From contig DCHV01000026.1 in assembly GCA_002314945.1 (NCBI GenBank), forward strand, positions 1 to 63,980: 63,980 bases of DNA. The letters are read 5' to 3'. Numbering within the stretch: position 1 is the stretch's first letter; each line of letters starts with the position of its first letter. This stretch comes from Prevotellaceae bacterium UBA1743. GTDB taxonomy: Bacteria > Bacteroidota > Bacteroidia > Bacteroidales > Bacteroidaceae. The notes under the pieces were generated by a model. That model did not search any database. It worked only from the letters and a program-made list of their open reading frames with translations, and had not been told where the DNA came from. The translations under genes and the position numbers were made by a program. This document shows, piece after piece, positions 59,921-63,980 of the stretch.

Positions 59921-62257
59921 CTACAAAGGTTGTACTGTGATTCTGTCAAAATTGGGAGCCCACCCTTCCTTCTCAGACTGGATGGTAAGTACATTGTTCT
60001 CACCAGCCTGCAAGGGAACAACCATCTTGTACCATCCTAAGCCATCGCTATCATACGTGTTGAAGGAATTAGAATTACCCTGGAAAGTAACCAACCCCTG
60101 GCTCTTTCCATTGAGCAAGACTTCTGCCTTACGATCTTCGATGGTGGAATAATAGAAAGTAACTACATAATCACCCGTTTTCTCAGCCTTGATACCACGG
60201 AACGTAAGACTACGACCGAGCCCCAAATCATTGACTTGCTTACCACCGGATGCAAAGAGAGAATTGAAATCCCTCACATTGACTCCCTGAGACATCTCAT
60301 TGGAAGCGGACTCCGCCTCGTATGTCTGCACCTTTGGAGGACAATCCAAGTGGGCATTGGGGCTAATCTGCACGAGGAAACCGCCCTCAGCCAATTCATC
60401 CAGTTTCAGCACCGAGGTACTCGTTACGGGAATCTTCTCGAAAAGGATTTGGCTATGGCAATTTCCGTCGCGATACACGTATGCCGTATATTTTTTGTCG
60501 TCATCGAGGAACGTTGGCTTCACTACACAGGTACGAGCCTGGACGGAAGCGCCACAAAGCCACCAGTCCTCAGCATGACGACGTGCTATGGTAACATATT
60601 GTTGTACCTTCGCTTCGAGCATCCTCGATTCGTCCCAGGCTACAGGAATCCTCTTCAAGACATCCTTACCGAAGAAATACTTGTAGTTGGCAGGTGACTC
60701 GCAGAAGTGCAGGATACCATTCTCCATACCCACGCACAAACCTAATCGTTGTGCAAAAGAAAGATTAGCCAAAAGCGTACCATTATGCAAAGAGAAATCA
60801 CCAGGAGTAAAATCGGCAGGTCCCACCACATTGCGCGTCATCATCAGGTTGATGTGGTGTTCCGTCGTCATGTGTATTCTACAATCGGACCAGAAATTCT
60901 GCTCACCACCTAAAACGCCTTCGTAGGACATCAGATGCGGATAGGTACGACGTAAACCGGATGGGCGTGTACAGCCATGATAATTGACCAGCATCTTGTA
61001 TTCGGCAGCCAACTGGATAAGTCTCTCCATACGAGCCATGGTCTCACGCGAGTCATCCTCCCAGAAATCAATCTTGATGCCTTTCACGCCCCATTCAAAC
61101 CATTGCTTCATAGTCTTCTCCATATTCTCATTGCTGAATTCCTTGCTATGATTCAAGTTGGCACTTTGCCACAAGAGGGATTCCAATCCTTGGGACTTGG
61201 CATATCGAATCAGTTGGGCCACATTGGCAGGATTCCATCCTCCATCGATCATCAGGTATTCCCAGCCCATCTCTGCACCCAAGTCGGTATAACAGATGTC
61301 ACCCTGATAACGACCACCGTATTCCTGATAGTTTCCTCCGTCCTGACCGCCCCAATCCCATGCAGCACGTCCTGCTTTAATCCACTCGGTATCAGTCATC
61401 GATGTCGGTTCGTTGAGGTTCTCCACCATCGTAGATTGGAAGATTGTGGCCAGATCACCAACTATGGCACATCGCCAAGGAGTCTGAACTGGCAGTTCCA
61501 CCGTGAGTCGTTGCGCCTTGTCCTCCTGATAGTCCTTGGTATCACCTGCATAACTGAATGAAAATTCGCCTTCTTGTGCCTCAGCTCTCAGCAGAGAAGT
61601 GGAATAGGTACCCACGTTGGCAGCCTCAGTTATCAGCAGATACTTGCTACCACTCCCTACCAAAGTAGGTGTATTCAAGCGGGCATCGCCACATTCATGC
61701 TGCAAAGCATCCCAGTTGTAGTTCTTGTAGAATGTCTCGTAGGGATAATTAGGATCGTTTACACCACCTATGAATTTTGCGCCAAGACAGTAGTTCCATC
61801 GAGCCACTCGCATTCTGCTTTCCTCTTTCACTACGACCAGTGAGGAGGTTCCAGGATGAGAGGGAATAAGGTAACGGAAAGCAAAGCCATCCTCATATAC
61901 ACGGCATTGTACCCCGAAATCCCATCCGTCCGCATTCCTCAGATTCAATGTCAACTCATTGCAACAATCATGGTAGAGCGAACACTTACCTGTGGGCAAA
62001 CTATACATATCGTCCCTGCTGCTCACTTGTTGGGAAAGCAGGCTCAATCCTGTATAAAAGGAAGTGCAATCTGTAACCAGTCCCAATGGAGAATCTTCAA
62101 CTACCAGTTGACCGCCGCATCGTACAGAGTACGTTAGGAGTCCATGGTTCAAACTCATTGCTACCGATACTTTTCGCTTGGGAGAAGATACTTTGATATC
62201 CTCTGCATAAAGCATGACACTCGATAACAAAAAAAGAATCAAAAAAATACGTTTCAT
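59921..62257 (-). CDS. GH97 glycoside hydrolase, retaining type, with C-terminal CBM
   Basis: A 778-residue protein with a signal peptide (ending LYAE). The order is the GH97 one: an N-terminal super-sandwich (about 22-270), a barrel (about 275-560, with WWDWGG-like AWDWGGQDGG, YLMIDGGWNP and VNYHGCTRPSGLRRTYP), a C-terminal sheet, and then a CBM35/CBM6-like module (about 645-778, YEAESASNEMSQG to FDRITVQPL). Asp397 in GIKIDFWEDD is the position of the nucleophile in retaining GH97 alpha-galactosidases; inverting SusB-type alpha-glucosidases lack it. An alpha-galactosidase is therefore the better guess. It lies 24 bases after the FAD enzyme in the same operon. Confidence 0.88.
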   Translation of the reverse strand: MKRIFLILFLLSSVMLYAEDIKVSSPKRKVSVAMSLNHGLLTYSVRCGGQLVVEDSPLGLVTDCTSFYTGLSLLSQQVSSRDDMYSLPTGKCSLYHDCCNELTLNLRNADGWDFGVQCRVYEDGFAFRYLIPSHPGTSSLVVVKEESRMRVARWNYCLGAKFIGGVNDPNYPYETFYKNYNWDALQHECGDARLNTPTLVGSGSKYLLITEAANVGTYSTSLLRAEAQEGEFSFSYAGDTKDYQEDKAQRLTVELPVQTPWRCAIVGDLATIFQSTMVENLNEPTSMTDTEWIKAGRAAWDWGGQDGGNYQEYGGRYQGDICYTDLGAEMGWEYLMIDGGWNPANVAQLIRYAKSQGLESLLWQSANLNHSKEFSNENMEKTMKQWFEWGVKGIKIDFWEDDSRETMARMERLIQLAAEYKMLVNYHGCTRPSGLRRTYPHLMSYEGVLGGEQNFWSDCRIHMTTEHHINLMMTRNVVGPADFTPGDFSLHNGTLLANLSFAQRLGLCVGMENGILHFCESPANYKYFFGKDVLKRIPVAWDESRMLEAKVQQYVTIARRHAEDWWLCGASVQARTCVVKPTFLDDDKKYTAYVYRDGNCHSQILFEKIPVTSTSVLKLDELAEGGFLVQISPNAHLDCPPKVQTYEAESASNEMSQGVNVRDFNSLFASGGKQVNDLGLGRSLTFRGIKAEKTGDYVVTFYYSTIEDRKAEVLLNGKSQGLVTFQGNSNSFNTYDSDGLGWYKMVVPLQAGENNVLTIQSEKEGWAPNFDRITVQPL

Positions 62258-62281
62258 CGGATATTTACTATAGTAAGGGGA

Positions 62282-63838
62282 TTAAAAATTCTTAAAGAGC
62301 TCCATTACTTCCTTGATATTCACTTTCTGCACGCAATTGTCCCATCTGTCAATTGCCTGACATGCAGCCAGGGCTGAGGTCTCGCCCAACACCATAAACA
62401 CAGGTTCCATGCGAATGCTTCCATAGGCGATGTGACTGGCACTCAAGCAGACTGGAACCAGTAGATTGGTTGCCTCGGACTCCTGTGGAGTAATGGAACG
62501 GTAGGATATCTTGTATGCATCGGGACAATGAATTTGTACGTCCCCCTCATTCTTCACCATTCCGTTCACCACATAGCGTCCACTATTGTGCGAGTCCATA
62601 TTGTAGGCAGCCCACCCTGCCTCGTCGTCCACATCGGTACGATGCTGGCAGTTGTGTTCTGTCATCACATATCTTCCTATCATACGACGCGACTCTCGGA
62701 TATACAATTGAGGAGTAAAATGATTATTGTCCTGATATTCATCCTTTGGAAATCCCCATTCATTCATTTCCTCTCGGATATGGATGGGTATTCTCGGATC
62801 GGATGCCAAAAAATACAAGTAGCCCAACGTGTAGTCTGTGTGGGCCTTGGCAATACGTTTTCTTTCAGCATACGAAGCTTCGGGATAATTCCAGTTCTCA
62901 CCTATCATGTCTGTGGAAAAAGCGCCATTGTTGTTGATGTCGGTCTTCTGATTGGGCATCGTACCCCAATTGAAACAATCCCTCAAGGATTTCCAAGGTT
63001 CCACTTCCTTCCATCGAAGTAATAATTCATAGCGTGTGGAATCATAATTCTCAGGACGGGTAATAGGCAATCTGTTTTCTGTATTGTTGGTCAGTGTTAT
63101 ACGATAGTTGTATGCTTGTACATGATGGTCTCCATCGCCAGTCTTTCCTATTTCACCCCCTGTCATTCCATAAAGGAAACCACTCTCTGGCTTACCTTTC
63201 ACACGATAGGGATCTACGCCATCGGGAAACTGATGATGCACACTCAACTGAACTCCATCATATGTTTCTTGATACTGAGAGTTGGGTTCTCTACCTATGG
63301 TATAAGAAACGCCACTCTTTGCCATGAGATCACCTTCGTAAGAACAATCAATAAAAACACTTGCTTCTACAACCACCTTGCTTCCCTTGTTCTCAGAGGG
63401 AGAAAGGATAATATGTGTAATGGTATTCGACTGTTTACGGACAGAACGAAGCGAATAGCGCATAAGAGGAGAAATCCCAGCTTCCTTTAGATAGTCTTGA
63501 AAGACACTTAAAGCAACCTTTGGTTCAAAAGTGAAAGATGGCGTGGCCGAATCATAGTATTTTGCAACACGTTTGTAGAAATCAAGTGATAGGCCCTGTA
63601 TGATACTCTCCTTGCCAATATCGGTTTGCCCAAGTCCTCCAGCAGAAAGTCCTCCTATTCGTCCTGATGGTTCAACCAAGAGCACAGTCTTTCCCTGTAA
63701 TTTAGCAGTATATGCAGCTATCACACCAGAAGAGGTTGCGCCATACACACATACATCCACCTTGTGTCTTTTCGTTTTGGAATGTAGTGGTAATGCTGCG
63801 AAAAGGAGAGCAAAGACAAAATAGAAGGACCATTTCAT
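62282..63838 (-). CDS. Secreted FAD-dependent oxidoreductase (PF12831 family)
   Basis: A 518-residue protein with a Sec-type signal peptide (MKWSFYFVFALLFAALPLHS). VDVCVYGATSSGVIAAYTAKLQGKTVLLVEP is the FAD-binding motif, with GRIGGLSAGGLGQTDIG after it; VFIDCSYEGDLMAKSG is the second conserved site. It belongs to the same broad family as the Tat protein at 55905 but is exported differently. Bacteroidales often place such enzymes beside glycosidases; the substrate is unknown, a sugar or sugar acid being possible. It is the first gene of the operon with GH97 and has a full promoter. Confidence 0.88.
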   Translation of the reverse strand: MKWSFYFVFALLFAALPLHSKTKRHKVDVCVYGATSSGVIAAYTAKLQGKTVLLVEPSGRIGGLSAGGLGQTDIGKESIIQGLSLDFYKRVAKYYDSATPSFTFEPKVALSVFQDYLKEAGISPLMRYSLRSVRKQSNTITHIILSPSENKGSKVVVEASVFIDCSYEGDLMAKSGVSYTIGREPNSQYQETYDGVQLSVHHQFPDGVDPYRVKGKPESGFLYGMTGGEIGKTGDGDHHVQAYNYRITLTNNTENRLPITRPENYDSTRYELLLRWKEVEPWKSLRDCFNWGTMPNQKTDINNNGAFSTDMIGENWNYPEASYAERKRIAKAHTDYTLGYLYFLASDPRIPIHIREEMNEWGFPKDEYQDNNHFTPQLYIRESRRMIGRYVMTEHNCQHRTDVDDEAGWAAYNMDSHNSGRYVVNGMVKNEGDVQIHCPDAYKISYRSITPQESEATNLLVPVCLSASHIAYGSIRMEPVFMVLGETSALAACQAIDRWDNCVQKVNIKEVMELFKNF

Positions 63839-63861
63839 AGGATTTGTAATAATTTAGATTA

Positions 63862-63893
63862 CAAAGGTACTATATAACAAGGTTTTTCGCAAA
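63862..63893 (-). promoter_or_regulatory. Promoter of the FAD oxidoreductase-GH97 operon
   Basis: On the minus strand TTTG (63890-63893) and TACCTTTG (63862-63869) are 20 bases apart, a full match to the Bacteroidetes consensus, 24 bases upstream of the start codon. Confidence 0.85.
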
Positions 63894-63916
63894 TGATAGA
63901 AGAAATAAAACAAATA

Positions 63917-63946
63917 AAGCCCTTCAAACATAAGTCTGAAGGGCTT
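63917..63946 (-). terminator. Terminator of the rRNA operon
   Basis: AAGCCCTTC pairs with GAAGGGCTT across a 12-base loop; on the minus strand it is followed by a T-rich run. It lies 13 bases after the 5S rRNA end. Confidence 0.88.
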
Positions 63947-63959
63947 CTCTTGAAAAAAC

Positions 63960-63980
63960 GGCGGCTACCTACTCTCCCAC
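63960..63980 (-). rRNA. rrf: 5S rRNA, 3' end (partial)
   Basis: The last 21 bases read, on the minus strand, GTGGGAGAGTAGGTAGCCGC plus a final C. This is the conserved 3' end of Bacteroidales 5S rRNA. The rest of the gene and presumably the 23S and 16S genes lie beyond the right edge, transcribed toward this window. Confidence 0.88.

Overview
The window is a chromosomal segment of a Bacteroidales bacterium, most like Prevotella or Bacteroides. The evidence is the Bacteroidetes promoter pattern (-7 TAnnTTTG, with -33 TTTG about 19-20 bases upstream at several sites), many secreted glycoside hydrolases and lipoproteins, type IX-like C-terminal tails, a TPP riboswitch in front of a TonB receptor plus PnuC pair, and family matches typical of the order (DUF4837, DUF4248, DUF5703, FAS1/DUF5108). 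No 16S rRNA is present, so a species call is not possible.

Layout. 1-1720: the end of a Wadjet (JetC-JetD) plasmid-defence operon and a small winged-helix protein. 1728-15920: GH29 fucosidase with a GLUG module, BASS transporter, serine hydrolase, PepD dipeptidase, alpha-2-macroglobulin, GH20 hexosaminidase and DUF4837 lipoprotein. 15929-23967: a leftward run of secreted enzymes (unassigned glycosidases, GH127 beta-L-arabinofuranosidase) and a phosphoesterase. 24405-26541: a corrinoid protein and an amidohydrolase. 26983-41258: a phage-like cassette (DUF4373-like, DUF4248, InlB-repeat protein, holin-like, amidase, spanin-like), split by about 10.5 kb carrying a FAS1 lipoprotein, a DUF5703-GLUG enzyme, a 1309-residue GLUG protein and an AraC regulator. 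41269-45102: an ethanolamine permease-EutB-EutC cassette between perfect 26-bp direct repeats, followed by an aldehyde dehydrogenase fused to a lipoprotein with a duplicated unknown domain. 47699-50880: TPP-riboswitch-controlled thiamine uptake. 51012-63838: an S9 peptidase; an operon joining a MetH-activation-like protein, a URO-D-type methyltransferase, a Tat-signal FAD enzyme and GH43; a rhamnose mutarotase; tRNA-Leu; and a GH97-FAD oxidoreductase pair. The right edge is the end of a 5S rRNA gene.

How it fits together. Most of the window serves breakdown of complex plant or host glycans (fucose, arabinose, hexosamine, alpha-galactose or glucose linkages) without any SusC/SusD pair. Two catabolic units depend on B12: the ethanolamine lyase, and a corrinoid methyl-transfer system in the same operon as a GH43 enzyme. 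The latter is the best candidate for an undescribed pathway and could remove methyl groups from methylated sugars (inference). Accessory DNA is concentrated at 1-1720, 24100-25300, 26600-28050 and 38500-47700, where repeats, duplicated gene ends and inverted-repeat elements cluster.
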